This document shows positions 1-25,235 of a DNA stretch of 64,000 bases, piece by piece. A model generated the notes under the pieces. The model saw only the letters and a program-made list of their open reading frames with translations. It searched no databases and was not told where the DNA came from. The DNA is from Larimichthys crocea (Eukaryota > Chordata > Actinopteri > Sciaenidae). Numbering within the stretch: the first letter of the stretch is position 1; each line of letters opens with the position of its first letter. The stretch is taken from NCBI RefSeq assembly GCF_000972845.2, contig NC_040020.1, positions 3,844,669 to 3,908,668 of the forward strand, in the 5' to 3' direction. Position numbers and translations under genes: made by a program.

Positions 1-428
1 TTTAATTAATGGCAGGTCTTTGTAATTTCTCAACAAAGCTCAAACTAATCCACAAAACCTTTAAACTGTATAAGAAAGAAAAACAATTCCTGTTTTTCTT
101 GGCTTGGCATTTTACTGTAGATAGACGGAGAAGAAGGAAAGAACGTGGATGAAAGGGTTTTGTTTTTTTTTTAAAAACAAGACAAGCCTAATGAGTAATT
201 AATTTAGAGAATGTAATTTCTGTTTAGGCTGCTGGTCTAATTGGGCTAAATGAGAGGTATTACTCTGGTCTAAATCTACAAATAAGCTATTGAATTTAGT
301 GTGAGCAAGCACTGCAACTTTGACTCAAACTATTTCTGTTTTCCAAGACCATGATAAACTTTGGTAAACTATGGAAAACAAGAACCAAGCTTTAAAAAAA
401 AAAAAAAAAAACCTAAACAACTACTCAC

Positions 429-12502
<12,074 letters not shown>

Positions 12503-12740
12503 GGCTGGTTCAACCTGTTTTTAAAACAAACACAACGAGAACACGCTCGGCTCTTTTGTTTTTGCTAACACAGATTTTGTTTTTTGTTTTAATTTTGTTT
12601 TTGGCACAGGTTGTCTCCGGTGAGTGGAGGAGCCCGGAGCCGCCGAGGAGGGGAGCCGAGGCTGGGCACAACAACCAGGAAAGAGCCACGTACCCCGGCG
12701 TGGACGTCGACGACGACGGGATGACGCATTTCCTCAACCG
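12503..12740 (-). promoter_or_regulatory. Probable PAPSS1 5' UTR / CpG-rich promoter region
   Basis: Directly upstream of the PAPSS1 start codon. The stretch at 12617-12735 is distinctly GC- and CpG-rich against an AT-rich background and contains GACGTC and TGACGCA elements resembling CREB/ATF sites. No TATA box stands out. The role is inferred only from position and composition; the transcription start cannot be read from sequence. Confidence 0.35.
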
Positions 12741-13167
12741 TCGTCGTCAACGGTCGGTTCGGTATAAGAAGAAGCTGATCTGAGGTCAGTTTTGTCTCGT
12801 TTCAGCCTCTCTCAGCGTAGTCACTGGCTCAATGACTCAACTGATCTGAAGCCGGTTCTCGGTTGCGAGAAAAAGATGACACAGTTTCTCATTAAGATAT
12901 AAATAATCCGCTGGAATAATGTATGATTTGAGAATAAAAAAATTAAAATTAAAAATAATTATAAATAAAAATAAAAGAGTTAAAACATATTTTTTTATAA
13001 TTTATATTTTATCTTAAAAAGAAGCAAAATAAAACACAATAAATTTGTAACTTGCCCACTAGTAATAAATGATCCTGCTGCTCCCTATATAGGATTAGAA
13101 GGATATTTAGGAACAACTCATTTAAAAGGAGTTACAGGGGTGATGCTGGTGCTGATTACAGGACAGT

Positions 13168-13403
13168 TTGTCAGAATTAAAGGGGATGCATGGGGGGGAT
13201 GCGAGGCAGCAGACTTTGCACAGAGGCTGGATGGATCTGCGGGGAGGAGGAGGAGCGCTCTCTCAAAAAAGCGAGCGGCACTGTCGTGTTTGTAGCAGTC
13301 CAGCCGGAGCTAGGAGCAGAGCAGCGATCAAACAGGGTGCAGCATCAGAGATTCAAGGACCTGCAAGTACAGGAAGAGGCACCAGGAGGCCCGAGGAAGG
13401 CAG
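13168..13403 (+). other. Candidate untranslated first exon upstream of SGMS2
   Basis: A GC-richer, A/G-rich block ends in GAGGAAGGCAG|GTAGGATG, a plausible splice donor near 13403. It contains overlapping short ORFs with no recognisable product. It lies between PAPSS1 and the first SGMS2 coding exon, on the strand SGMS2 uses. SGMS2 coding exon 1 begins 55 nt after a clear splice acceptor (AG at 19103-19104), so an upstream untranslated exon must exist. This block is the best candidate I see, but it could equally be unrelated sequence. Confidence 0.25.
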
Positions 13404-14033
13404 GTAGGATGCTATAAACTGTGCAACATGTGAATCTGAAATACAGATCTCCATCTTCTCGTCGTTATGTCTTGGCTTTCATGTTGTTTAAATGATGTAT
13501 TGTTGTGGCATTAATGTGATGCTGTAGCTGGATTTTATACTCCTGATGACATACAACTTTTTTTTTTATCAGTGTTGCTCACAAATATATATAATATAAT
13601 ATATGAAATCTAGTGGACAGAATACATCTTGTTTGTAGAATTAAGGCTCCTGTGTTCGCATAAAATCACGCAAAAAAAAAAAAGTTTTATTGGGTGGATC
13701 ATTAGATATGAGCTGGTTTTGGTTCGTGTTTATGATAGCATGATGTCAGTTATACAGCATTTCAGTAGCATCACGTGGCACACAAGAGATAAATAGTTGT
13801 CACATATGAAGCCCTAAATGCAAATCCAAGTCTGAATTGTAAATATCCAGCACACAAGACTGGTGGTTGCCTGTGATACAGCTGTGCCCTGCTTTAATTC
13901 CATTTTAATAATTCAGTTGTCAATTTCCAACTGCAACAGCTTTGCCTGAAAACGAGAGGGCTTAATTACAGGACATGCAATGACCTGTTGCCCCACCCAG
14001 TAGCCTCATATGGAACATGGTGTTTAACAGTGT

Positions 14034-14067
14034 GTGTCTGTGTCTGTGTGTGTGTGTGTGTGTGTGT
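14034..14067. repeat. (TG)n microsatellite
   Basis: An imperfect TG dinucleotide run in the PAPSS1-SGMS2 spacer. The remainder of 13421-14760 shows no gene that I can support. Confidence 0.9.
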
Positions 14068-14765
14068 GGGGCCACTGTGCTACACCCCAAAAGTAAACTT
14101 CAAAAACCGGCTGTGCCGCACACATCACATCACATGTGACTGACTACCGCCCTGTAATATATTGGAGGCAATGGGAGACACCCAGTCCTGAACCTGACAT
14201 TACTGGCAGTATCCACCCCACATGTGGTTATGGCACCCACAAAAGTAGGGATGGCTCCCATGTAGAGTGTGACCATTTTGGCTTGTACGCTGTAAAACTG
14301 GATGTGTTTTTGGAAAAAATGCAACAGTAACACACAACAGCAACAAACAAAAAAAAGAAAGAAAGAAAAAAGACAATGTGTTTATCTTTTTTGATGAACA
14401 GCTTTTTCACTGCGAGAGTTATACAGCAGTCGTTGCAACCAGTGCACGAAGTTATAATTCAGGAAGTTAAACGTTTGCTCTCTATCATTCACATTAGCCT
14501 ATTATCATGTTTCCTGGTAAATGAATATGCAAAATTATTACATCACATTATGTTGCTTCTGCTATGATGTCAGCAGATTCTTACTTTCTCTAAAACTACT
14601 TCTACTTTTAACAATAACCTCTACTACTACTAGTCAGCGGTAGAAAGGTTACATACATTTACTCAAGCATTCTACTTTGACATATTGTACTCCAGTGAAT
14701 TTAGTTAGCTATAAGAGATTACGAGTTTAGGTAGATATGATATGATGTTTAATATTTGTAATACT

Positions 14766-14768
14766 GTG

Positions 14769-14841
<73 letters not shown>

Positions 14842-14885
14842 AAAGTTGAACCAGCTGCAACAGTCAAATACTTGGATATTATAGC

Positions 14886-14931
<46 letters not shown>

Positions 14932-14972
14932 AAAGTTGAACCAGCTGCAACAGTCAAATACTTGGATATTAT
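14766..14972. repeat. (TCTA)n microsatellite with duplicated 3' flank
   Basis: A TCTA tract of about 75 bp (14766-14840) is followed by a unique flank starting AAAGTTGAACCAGCTGCAAC. A second, shorter TCTA tract (about 14887-14931) then follows, and the same unique flank again. The large duplicated segment begins directly after this microsatellite, so it probably marks where contig joining failed. Confidence 0.88.
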
Positions 14973-17287
14973 TGCATCAGTACTACATTACTTTACCTCA
15001 CCAATTTGCTCACAAATACTTATATTTATATTATTAATGCTCTGCAGCTTTAACTTAAGTAAAGGATTTGAACGTCTTACAACAGTGCTATAACTAATCC
15101 TAAACACTGAAGAGCAAAGCCATCATCACATCTCCAGGCATAAAGACATTATTACAGAGCCTCAAATAGTAATGTTCATTGAGGCCTTAATAAAAAATAT
15201 GAAGGGTTAGGTTTATAGAAATTTGTAAAGAGTTTGTAAAAACTTCAATCACACCCCCTTCCATGAGACTTTTGAACTATACAGCTAACATTTTAAACAT
15301 ATGTTACTGAAATGAAAGAAAATATGTAGGAAAACAAAACCAAAACCTAAAAATGATGTTCAGCTGAACATGCAGTTTCAAGGTTGATTTACTACATGTA
15401 CGTTTTATGACATATGTAGTCAACTCCTCTCTGTAGTTTCACCCCTTCCAAGAGGGATGGGCCACCTCTGGGGTGACTTATTTTTAACCCTCACTTTGAT
15501 GAAGACAGTCCACATGATGTGAAGAAGAAAATGAGTGGACAGCAATAGTAGTATGTTATTATGAAGGCCCCAAAATGGAGTAGCAGCCCTGGTAACCCTG
15601 GAGTAAAGTACAGCCTTCAAGGCAACTGGGTGGCTTCTCTTGAAATAGCTCGAGTGAGTGGAGGCAGCCAAGTTATCCATTACAGCCCTGTGACCATGTG
15701 GAATAGGTTTTTTCTGCCAGTTTTCCACCACCCATCCCTTTAGAGTGCTCAGTGCTCCGGCTGGTGGGAAAACACTGGTACACAAGGGAGGACGGGACCA
15801 GTGGAAAACTAGTCAAATGGAGACACTCAGCTGACCTCCCATGTACAGTACAAATGTTCAGTCTCACGGTGAACACTGTAAAATAAATATCTCCCATGTG
15901 CTTTTTATTGAATGTCACACTGTCACAAAGTATACACAGATACAAGAAAATACAGGACTTGTAGTATTTCTAAAGGGGAAAACATTTACAACAACTACAT
16001 CAAGACTTAAAAATACTGCCCCCACCAGAAAACTGACAGTACTGATCATTCGTTCAAATAATTTGAACAACCTAAAATATGACAATGATGATGATGATGA
16101 TACAATATTGTCAGATCGAGTCAGAAATGTTTCTTGTATCACAACAGCTCCATTTGCCACATACCAGAAAAGACACAAGAAGCAAATATACATTTAACAT
16201 GACATCACAGACAATCCAAGCCTCTTCATTGTACATTCTTGTGAGATTAAGATCCATATTTCAGTTTCAATTGACTGGTGTTGAAATAGTGCTTCAGTCT
16301 AACCTTGTTAAATATATTAAATATGATTCCATTTTCCTTACAAGTGGTGTCATGTTTTGAATAATAACTGATAAGTTCCTATCTGATTCTGACACCAGAG
16401 ACTGTCAAAGCCATTAACTCTGACTTTTTTTATCCTTTTGAAATTATAGTTTGACAAAACCATCCCAACTCATAATCCACTTACTATTCAGTCTGCTATG
16501 GTTAGAATTAAAGTAGCTGCTGAACCTTTATGAAGCTGTAAAGATTAATGTCAATGCTAACTCCCCAGAGGCTGAACCTCTAAAGATGAAGCAGGACTTT
16601 GAGAAATATATGCTTAAGTTTTGAATAGATGATTTTTAAAAGATAACGATGGAAATAATCTGTGCAGCCAGTATATTGTCGTAACATAATGCATAATAAA
16701 GGAATAAAACTACATATCTATTTCCACGACAACTGAGGTTACACTGTCCATTGATGAAGACTGTGTGATACATATGAAAGCCCATAAAAACTAGCAAGTG
16801 TTAAACTTAACAGAAGTATTTCTTTTTAACCCTGATGACTTTTTTTTAGAACAGAAGCATAATACCAGGCTTAAAATCAGTAATCCTCTGCCAACTCTTC
16901 TTGAAAGTGAAAGTTAAACCATTCCAAGGTCAGGAAAAAACTAAATTTCCAGCTTATGTTAGTTTTTTTTTTTATGTATAGAGGTAGTCAATCAGATTCT
17001 GACTCATTTATAACAATGACGTTCACATTGGTCATGGCTATTTTTGAAGTCAATAACTAACAACCTCTTTTATCCTTCAGCTTGGAGGACATGTTGGTCA
17101 GCTGGGTCAGTAATTTTAACATTCAAACAAGCTGTGGTTGATTGCAGGACAGCACGATTTGTCACCACAGTCTATTTTTCTAGTTTCTCTAAAGTACAGA
17201 CTTACTGATCTCACATTAATAATACAGACACTTCACTGTTCACATTCACAGAAACTGTGAATGTGTCCTCTCCTCCTTAATGCGCAC

Positions 17288-17566
17288 AGGAGCGGCTGTG
17301 GCTTGGAGGTAGAGCGGGTCGTCCACTAATCAAAAGATCGGCAGTTGAATCCTCGGTTCGATCCCCTCCAGTCTGCATGTCGAAGTGTCCTTGGGCAAGA
17401 TACTGAACCCCAAATTGCTCCCGAAGGGTGTGTGAATGTGTAGCTCCTCAAAGTGATGAGCAATTGGCACCTTGCATGGCAGCCAGTGCCATCAGTGTAT
17501 GAATATGTGTGAATGGGTGAATGGGTCTGAAGACTAGAAAGGTGCTATATAAGTACAGTCCATTCA
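17288..17566 (+). mobile_element. tRNA-derived SINE-like element (copy 1)
   Basis: The head reads GGAGCGGCTGTGG, followed by a GGTAGAGCGGGTCG A-box-like part. The B box GGTTCGATCCC is close to the pol III consensus. The body contains TGTCCTTGGGCAAGATAC and the end contains GAAAGGTGCTATATAAGTAC, both typical of fish SINE or SINE-tailed repeats. The same element appears at 37633-37915 in copy 2. It is upstream of SGMS2 coding exon 1. Family is not assigned. Confidence 0.75.
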
Positions 17567-19159
17567 CTGGCTGCATAACAGCCCTTTACATATAGGATCA
17601 CAATTTGCAGTAAAACTAACCACAGAGCTGCAACATAATCTCACTAATAACATGAGGGATGTGGCATTGTAATTGGCTTATAATGTTTGTCTGCTCTTGT
17701 TGATCTTATTTGCCATCTTGGTCAGTATTAATAAACCATATGACCTCTTTAACTTCCTCATAGTCTGTCAGACTTTGTGTGGGCATCTATCAGTTGCATA
17801 ACAGGAGCTGAATCTGCTGTGGATGAGTCAGAGGGCATTCTACTATAAGCTTTTCTCCACTGTAATAATATTTTCCCCAAAATTGATCCTGAGGAAACTG
17901 ATACTTTCAGCAGCTCTTATACTCTATTTCTATCCCATCTTCTCTCCTAGAGCCAGGTTTGTCTCCAAGTGAACGTGGCCTATCTCTATGTATCCCAGAT
18001 GACATTTATTGTGATGCATTTCAGGGCTGATAGCAGTATCCTCAAATCCATTAATGGAGCCGTTAAAGGGAATAGAAGCTTTTTAGACATGAAAGAATGA
18101 CAATGGTCATTGCTGTAGTGCTCTCTCAAGTCATTAACTGAAAAGAGCAAAACAACAAACATTATACTAGTGTATCATCAACGTTGTTTGCCTTCTGGGT
18201 GTCACTACTAATCATTCACCTCTGGCTCACAACAATACATCCTTTATTTTATTTGATTTAAGTTTTGGTTTAGTTTTATTTTGTGTTCCCTTTTGACGAA
18301 AACTGAAACTCACTGCAAGGTCCATTTAGTAGTTCCAGCTTTCACTTGTATCACACGATCTTCTTCACCAGATGGAGTTTGCCCGGTTCTCATGGACTTC
18401 TAAGCCACCATTAACAAGTAGAAATATGTTTTCTGCAAATTCCATGACACCTGAGCAAAAAAGGCGTGATATGACATAAAGCTCTAAATGTTGGTGGCAA
18501 GAAATTTTTTGTATGCAGTTTTCCAAGGTCAAGAATGAACTTTCAATCTCAGTAAGTTTAGATACATTTCTTTTGCATTCATACAACTTGAAGACAACTT
18601 CCTGCGCTGCAACAGATAATGTTTGTCCATTAAAACCGCTATGACCAGAGAAAACCATAGCAGTGTGGCGGAAAGACTTTGGAAGGCCCGAAATAAGAGT
18701 GTGACTGAACATCCAAACAGAAGACTGTCACAGTGGTTCTGGTGAATGTCCAGGGAAAGGAAAATATAACACACAGTGTTAACTCAGACAACCACATCTA
18801 GAATAGCTGTCTCAGAAAAAGGCTGTTCAGCCTAAAATGGACATTTCAGCCAATGGAATCAAAAATTTTGTAGCACTAAAAGCTCTATCTCTTTCTTTGC
18901 TAATGCATTGGATAAAAGAGAGTGGAAACAAAAGTAAATGATACTTCATCTTCTTCCTGTTTCTCATCACAGTGATTTAGCACTTTCAATGCAACCAACC
19001 TGTTTACTTCTGTGCTTTGTCTTGTGCAAGTTATAATAGCATGCTTGTGCTTTCCAAACCGAAGACTTTGTCATTTTCCAACCTGTTGTTTTCTCTCACG
19101 ACAGCTAAAAGGCCTCAGCCAAGACGAGCGGTGTCTGTGGATGGACAGTGGAGGCATCC

Positions 19160-22100
19160 ATGGCATCACAGGAGCTTGTGGATGCGATAAACTCTCCCAC
19201 TGATAATCTGAACCCAGAAATGGAGGGTGGTGCTGTGCAAGGCAATGGTAAAGCATGTCCTGTCCACACGCCAGGCGGAGAGGACACAAAGAGAGGCTTT
19301 CGGAAAGGAATTGGGAGACATAATGACTACGTGAAGATCTCTGTGCCGGAGTCCAAGGCCAATCGTCTGCCAATGGAATGGTGGAAGACAGTAATCGCTT
19401 TCTTTTATGCTGGTTTTAACTTGGTCCTGACCACAGTCGTCATCACCATTGTCCACGAGAGGGTCCCACCCAAAGAAAGCAGCCCACCTCTTCCTGACAA
19501 GTTCTTTGACTATATTGACAGGGTCAACTGGGCATTTACAGTGACAGAGATTAATGGCATGGTGCTGCTGGCCATTTGGTTGATCCAGTTGTTCTTCTTC
19601 AGATACAAGTGAGAACCTTTGAGCTTTAAGAAAAAGAGATATTTTATATGTTCTGTGTGTTGTAACTGCAACTTGTCAACGGTCAGCATGTCTCTTATTG
19701 TTACGCAAGAATTGCATCATATTATAATGTGTAAAACTACTATCAGTACGGAAATTGTATTTCCTTTTTACCATGGTGTTTTCTTTGTATGACAGTTAAA
19801 CTTAATTTGACCAGCTGAATAGAAGACCTCAGATCTGATGGACGTTGACAGAACCATGCTAAATAGAGCATTTTGTAGATTTAAAAAGATGCCAGATTAC
19901 TGCTGATATCACTCAATTTTGTCTCCCATAATGTCCATTTTCAGGTCAATAGCGAGTAGGCGGTTCTTCTTCCTCATTGGCACCCTGTACTTGTACCGCT
20001 GTGTCACTATGTACATCACCACCCTGCCTGTACCTGGCATGCATATGACTTGCGCTCCTAAGGTGAGTAGCATGCAAACATCAGAGCGGGCATCAGCTGT
20101 CGTTGTTCAACCGTGTACTCCCGTGCACCCTCTGGCACTCATTTTGCACAACCATGCAAGAGAGACAGCTATAAAAAAACTCAATTTTGACTCTTTACTG
20201 CCTGAGGACACCAACAATATTGAGGTGCATCAGTGTTTGATCAAAAACATGTGCTCCTGGCAGTTGTTTGCTGTGTTGTGCGGTGCAATAGGATGACAGG
20301 TCGGACAATTTAGGAGTGTTTTGTTCCCAAGATTTTGAAATGTTTCTCACAGTGTATGAAAGCCTTTAACTACTTATAAGAAGTGAGTTATCCTCTGCAA
20401 TTGAGCAACAAGAACTTTGATTGTGATTTGAATGTGTGGAGATGATGATTCTGTAATTCTTTTGTTGCAATTCCTTCAATTCCTCTTCAATTTTGACCAC
20501 ATGTTTCCAGTTACCAGTTCATATAATGTGTCCTAAAATTGGAAAAGATCAATGGAAAATTGATATATTTGGTAATATGTTTATTTTATTTTATTTTTTT
20601 TTTACCGGGAGTTAAATAAGAAGATTGATACCACTCTCATGTGTTGGAAATATGAAGCTACAGCTGGTTAGTCTATCTTAGTGCAAAGACTGGAAATGGG
20701 GAAAGAGCTAGCCTTGCTCTGTCCAACGATTACAAAATCCATGTACCAGCACCTCAAAGCTGATGTTATATTAATATATATTCTTTTTTCAACACAAATA
20801 ATATTAAATGAAAGTGTAAAAACAACTTGTTGCAGGGATTATCTGCCAAATTACTTCTTGTTCTTGCAGTCTTGTCATCATTGTGAGGTTGCCAGAGACT
20901 GTCAATGTCAAACCATGTCTGTAACAGTATTTATAATCAATTAGACCAAACTGTTTATCAAAGAAAAAAAGCCAAACAATTTCATTTGCTGCTTTTTGTC
21001 ATCACTGTAAATGTAATTTAGTTGACTTTTGAACCGTTGATCAGACAAAACAGGCAATACCAAGATGTTATATTGAGCTTTTTATGACATTTTGTAGACT
21101 TAATGGTTGACTAATTCCTACCAATATTCAACAAATGGACTGATAATGGAAATAATTGATAGCTGCTGATCCAGTGTTCTATTTCTCCCTCTTTATATCC
21201 TCTTCCTGTTCTCGCTCAGCTTCACGGAGACTCCCAGGCTAAATTCCAGCGAATTCTGCGGCTGGTCTCTGGTGGTGGTCTGTCCATTACAAACTCCCAT
21301 CTCTTGTGTGGAGACTTCCTCTACAGTGGACACACTGTGATGCTCACTCTCACCTATCTGTTCATCAAGGAGTGTAAGTACTCAAAGCAGCACTTGTATG
21401 TTTACTTGTATGGAAACATTTATGTGAATTTCCATGAATAATATATGACAACATAGGCCTTCAATGGACTAACAGGATACGCATAAGTGACGTGTGTTGC
21501 CACTATTTTTCTTTGAGCGTCGAATCATTTGTTTCCAGGTGCAGTATGTTGTATATCTTGTAAAGCTACATGTTGCTGCATTATTACTTACATCTAAGCT
21601 AATACAATCTTATACAACAGCCCTGCAGTAAATTGTGCTTTAATGTAATGTTCAGTTTTAATTTAATCTGTTTAAAGAGGTGTTAATTCAACTTTATAAT
21701 CATATTTAAGGCTGTAGTTTCTGGTGCTGTTGAGTTATGTTGGGTAATAACGAAAGGTGTCTTCAATATTTTGTCCATAATATCAATAAAGGTAGACATG
21801 ATATTAAAGCACCTCTCTGTATAATGCAATACAATTAAACAGCACCATACACCATACACACATACGTTGAGTTAAATCGACACATCTGTAAAACAGTTTT
21901 GACACAATTTGAAGTTATGACTCTCATAAAGGTAGGTACTATACTTTATTACTTTTAGCAACGTGTACGTAATACATTAGCATTTGAGTGTGTGCAGCTT
22001 GTGGATGAAAATATGCTGTGGGGATGAGATATTGCTAGCATGGATTAAGTTAAGTCTCCCATTATCATTTTTTACTGTAACCCTGTTTGTCTGTGTGTTG

Positions 22101-22443
22101 CAGAAAAAACCCTCTGTTTTTGTCACATTGCACTGAAATGCCACAGACAGCCTTTTTTTGACAGTGGAAACATGGAAGAATAGACCACAAATTGATGCTG
22201 TCATCAAATAATGCCATCACTCTTGTCTCTCCTTCCCTTTCTCTCTCTGTCTCAAGACTCGCCGCGGTCGTTCTGGTGGTACCATCTGATGTGCTGGCTG
22301 CTAAGCGCTGTAGGCGTGGTGTGCATCTTGGTGGCACATGAGCACTACAGTGTGGACGTGGTCGTGGCCTATTTTATCACCTCCCGCCTGTTCTGGTGGT
22401 ATCACACCATGGCCAACTTACAGGTCAGAACACAGAGCTGAAC

Positions 22444-22497
<54 letters not shown>

Positions 22498-23632
22498 AAA
22501 CCACGAGAGAATTAAACCAGAGCTTTCAGAGCTGAAGACTCCCCTCTCACTGAACCTTGGTACACATTAATCATTATGCATGCAGGGCTGTACTGTCTGT
22601 CTGGTGACACATGGCTGTATTTTGTTCAGCTCAAGTGTACCAGCTAAAAGTTACGTGTCAACACAAGAATTTATAACAGTTTATGTTTAGAAGAACTGGT
22701 CAATATATTACGTCTAATTATATATTTACAGTAAGTACAAAGTCTATTTTTAGACTGTCTGTATCTGGTCAGCATTCTTTTCAACAGACAGCATGTGGCT
22801 TCTCAACATGGCAAATGACCCCATCTAGTGGCCAAAAAATAGACCGTTGTTGTGGTCCTAAGCTAAATTTATTTGGATGTGTTAAGTATTTATTAAAATG
22901 TTTAACACAAAATAATATTAAAACTTGCAAATGTTTTCAGACCCTCTATTCAGATTATTTTAGTTGAATAAAGATGTGTAAATTCTAAGACTTATATTAT
23001 ATTGTTATAGTGTATATTGTTCAGACTATGAAAGAAAGCATCATATATATCAAAATACAGTCTATTCAAATTAACTTACTTGTTTACTGTTTGGGGAGTG
23101 TGTTAAAGGACTGGTTCACCAAGTCTGTCTTAAAACAGTTTTTGCCTACTGCAATCATTCCTTCAGTTCATATTACCCGTAAAGAGTGTAGTGCAAAAAT
23201 ACAAAGTCCAAAGTTTTCTGATGCAACTTTCACACTCCCAGGCCACTAAGACAACAACAAGAACATAGGGTCCACATGCTTTATCCTTTGTGATATGGCT
23301 ACTAGAAATATCTAACATGTGATCACACGAAGAAATATAAATTACATAAACACATCCTTAACATAAAAAGAAGTGATAAGGAGCGCATATATATACACAA
23401 AAAAACTTGTATGATACCAAAATGATCATTTTTACTTTCTCGACAGACTCTGAAATGCTCGCCCAACAACTACCTCACCAACACCTGGTGGAACCCGCTG
23501 TTCAACTTCCTGGAGAGGAACGTCCAAACCTCGGTGCCATGTTCTTACAGTTGGCCCATCACTTGGCCTCCAGCCTGCCTTAAGAACCCCTGCAAGAAGT
23601 ACTCCATGGTACAGAGCACACGAGAGGAGTGA
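19160..23632 (+). CDS. SGMS2: SGMS2, sphingomyelin synthase 2 (intact copy)
   Basis: Transfers phosphocholine from phosphatidylcholine to ceramide, giving sphingomyelin and diacylglycerol; the family enzyme sits in plasma membrane and Golgi. Coding exons are 19160-19608, 19945-20062, 21220-21373, 22257-22423 and 23447-23632: 1074 nt, 357 residues plus stop (human 365). I chose the ATG at 19160 (MASQELVDAINS) because upstream in-frame codons have no ATG; the exon acceptor is at 19103-19104. Motif D1 is in PPLPDKFFDYIDR. D2 is in YLYRCVTMYITTLPVPGMH. D3 is CGDFLYSGHT with catalytic His227. D4 is HYSVDVVVAYFIT with His270 and Asp274. These equal human His229, His272 and Asp276 with a constant offset of two. 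Hydrophobic helices and a cysteine-containing tail (CLKNPCKKY) fit the family. FWWYHLMCW and the short N-terminus without a SAM domain favour SGMS2 over SGMS1. A damaged second copy lies at 39521-43901. Confidence 0.95.
22449..22496. repeat. (GT)n microsatellite in SGMS2 intron 4
   Basis: A nearly pure GT run of about 24 units, 25 bp after the donor of SGMS2 exon 4. The equivalent tract in copy 2 (about 42750-42808) is broken by extra G and T bases, as expected from low-quality consensus. Confidence 0.92.
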
Positions 23633-25036
23633 CATGACCCCGATACCCCAGCAGTGTTGCCTGATAATCAATTGAAAGCGGTATTCTTTCATTCAGTCCG
23701 GTCTACTGGACAGGAACATATTGATACCAAATACATAGCTTATTCAAGAGATGTTTCTGCAAAAAATATGTCTAGAAGGATAGTCATGTTGTCTTCGTGT
23801 GTTCTTTATGTAATTTATTTATGAGTTAAACTCCTGCAAAGCCATCGTTGTGTTTGTAACTGATACTTGTGTCAGCTCCCAGTGAATTTCAATCATGAAC
23901 AGACAGTTTGTTGCAGTATTTGTTTTAGATTATTTTTAGATCTGCTACCATAAGTCTTTCATACTGTATGTGTTGATGGGGTTTACCTCAATATGATATT
24001 AATGTGCTGAAGTCACATGGTGCCTTAGTGTGTTAAATGTCATTGGTGTTCCAAAACTGCCATTACGAGTCTTGCTGTATTTTTTTTCCTATGAGTTTTT
24101 TTATTATTATTATTATTGTTATTATTATTAGAGTTGTATTCATTTTAGTAGCCTTCAGTGTGTGTATCCTAGTTGTAGTCTCAACATACTATTGTATTAA
24201 AATTTAACCATACAAAAGCTTCAGTGTGTTTTTTTTATTTGTTACTATTTAATCATTATGCTATATACTGCAACTGTATGTTTTAGACACCTTTATATTT
24301 AATTGTTCTATTCGACTTTGAAGAAATCACAATCCTCTGATAAATGATACCAAATAAAATCCACAGGGTTGTGTAAACCTCTGCAGATCCATAGGACAGC
24401 TGGAAACAACAAGAAGCTTGACAGGTAAACATAAATATAAAAACTATGTACATATAAGAAGTATATATATATATAAATATTATATACTGTATCATAACAA
24501 ATACGTATCTATACGTATATCTTATTTATATGTACACATAGGAACAACAATAACATTTGTAGACTAAATAAAGATCTGGGGATAGTGCAATAGTTTATTC
24601 AGCAGGTTGTATTTTGAGGCAGTAGAAAGTATGCACAGCATGAGTAGATTGTGTGTAAGTGATGTTTTTTTAACGTTTTAAAAGAACAAAAATGTAAATG
24701 CAAACAGTGACAATAAATAATTGAGAATTTATCTTTTAATATCAAAATCAGAATCAAGTTAATTGCCAATTGGTTTGCACTTACAAGGAATTTGACTAGG
24801 AATAAACATTAAGTAAACTGATGTGCGTTAATGCGACATATAATAACATTTTTAATATATAATATAATTGTAATCTCTCAAATGTCACTTTATGCATCCT
24901 AAAAGTTAATTGAATTAAATTTAATTAAATTAAATTTAATTTAATTTAATTTTCTTACGTTGTACCAAGTATTAAACCTCGCTGTGTCCTTTAAGACATA
25001 AAAAGGCAAAAATCCCTCCTTACCTGTCAAAGTGCA

Positions 25037-25070
25037 CCAATCACAGCAGAGCACAGCGCTGTCAGCCAAT
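25037..25070 (+). promoter_or_regulatory. Paired CCAAT boxes upstream of CYP2U1 (copy 1)
   Basis: Two CCAAT motifs (25037-25041 and 25066-25070) stand 24 bases apart about 170-200 bp before the CYP2U1 start codon. They are preserved at 45289-45322 in copy 2. Spacing and position fit an NF-Y-type promoter. Function is inferred. Confidence 0.45.
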
Positions 25071-25235
25071 AGGAAGCCAGTAACGGCGCTACGTTGACTC
25101 GTGGCCTTTGACAACAACACAGGAAGAGCAGCGGTGCGCAGCGAGCGAGCCCGTTAAACACCGGAGTTATTACATATGCAATTTGTATAAATGGGTATTT
25201 TCTCACCGCCTTCGGTTTATTTGCACTTTAACGCC

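Noticed and set aside
17300..17370. tRNA gene with good B box
   Set aside because: The sequence continues into a SINE body and tail, and no cloverleaf is convincing.
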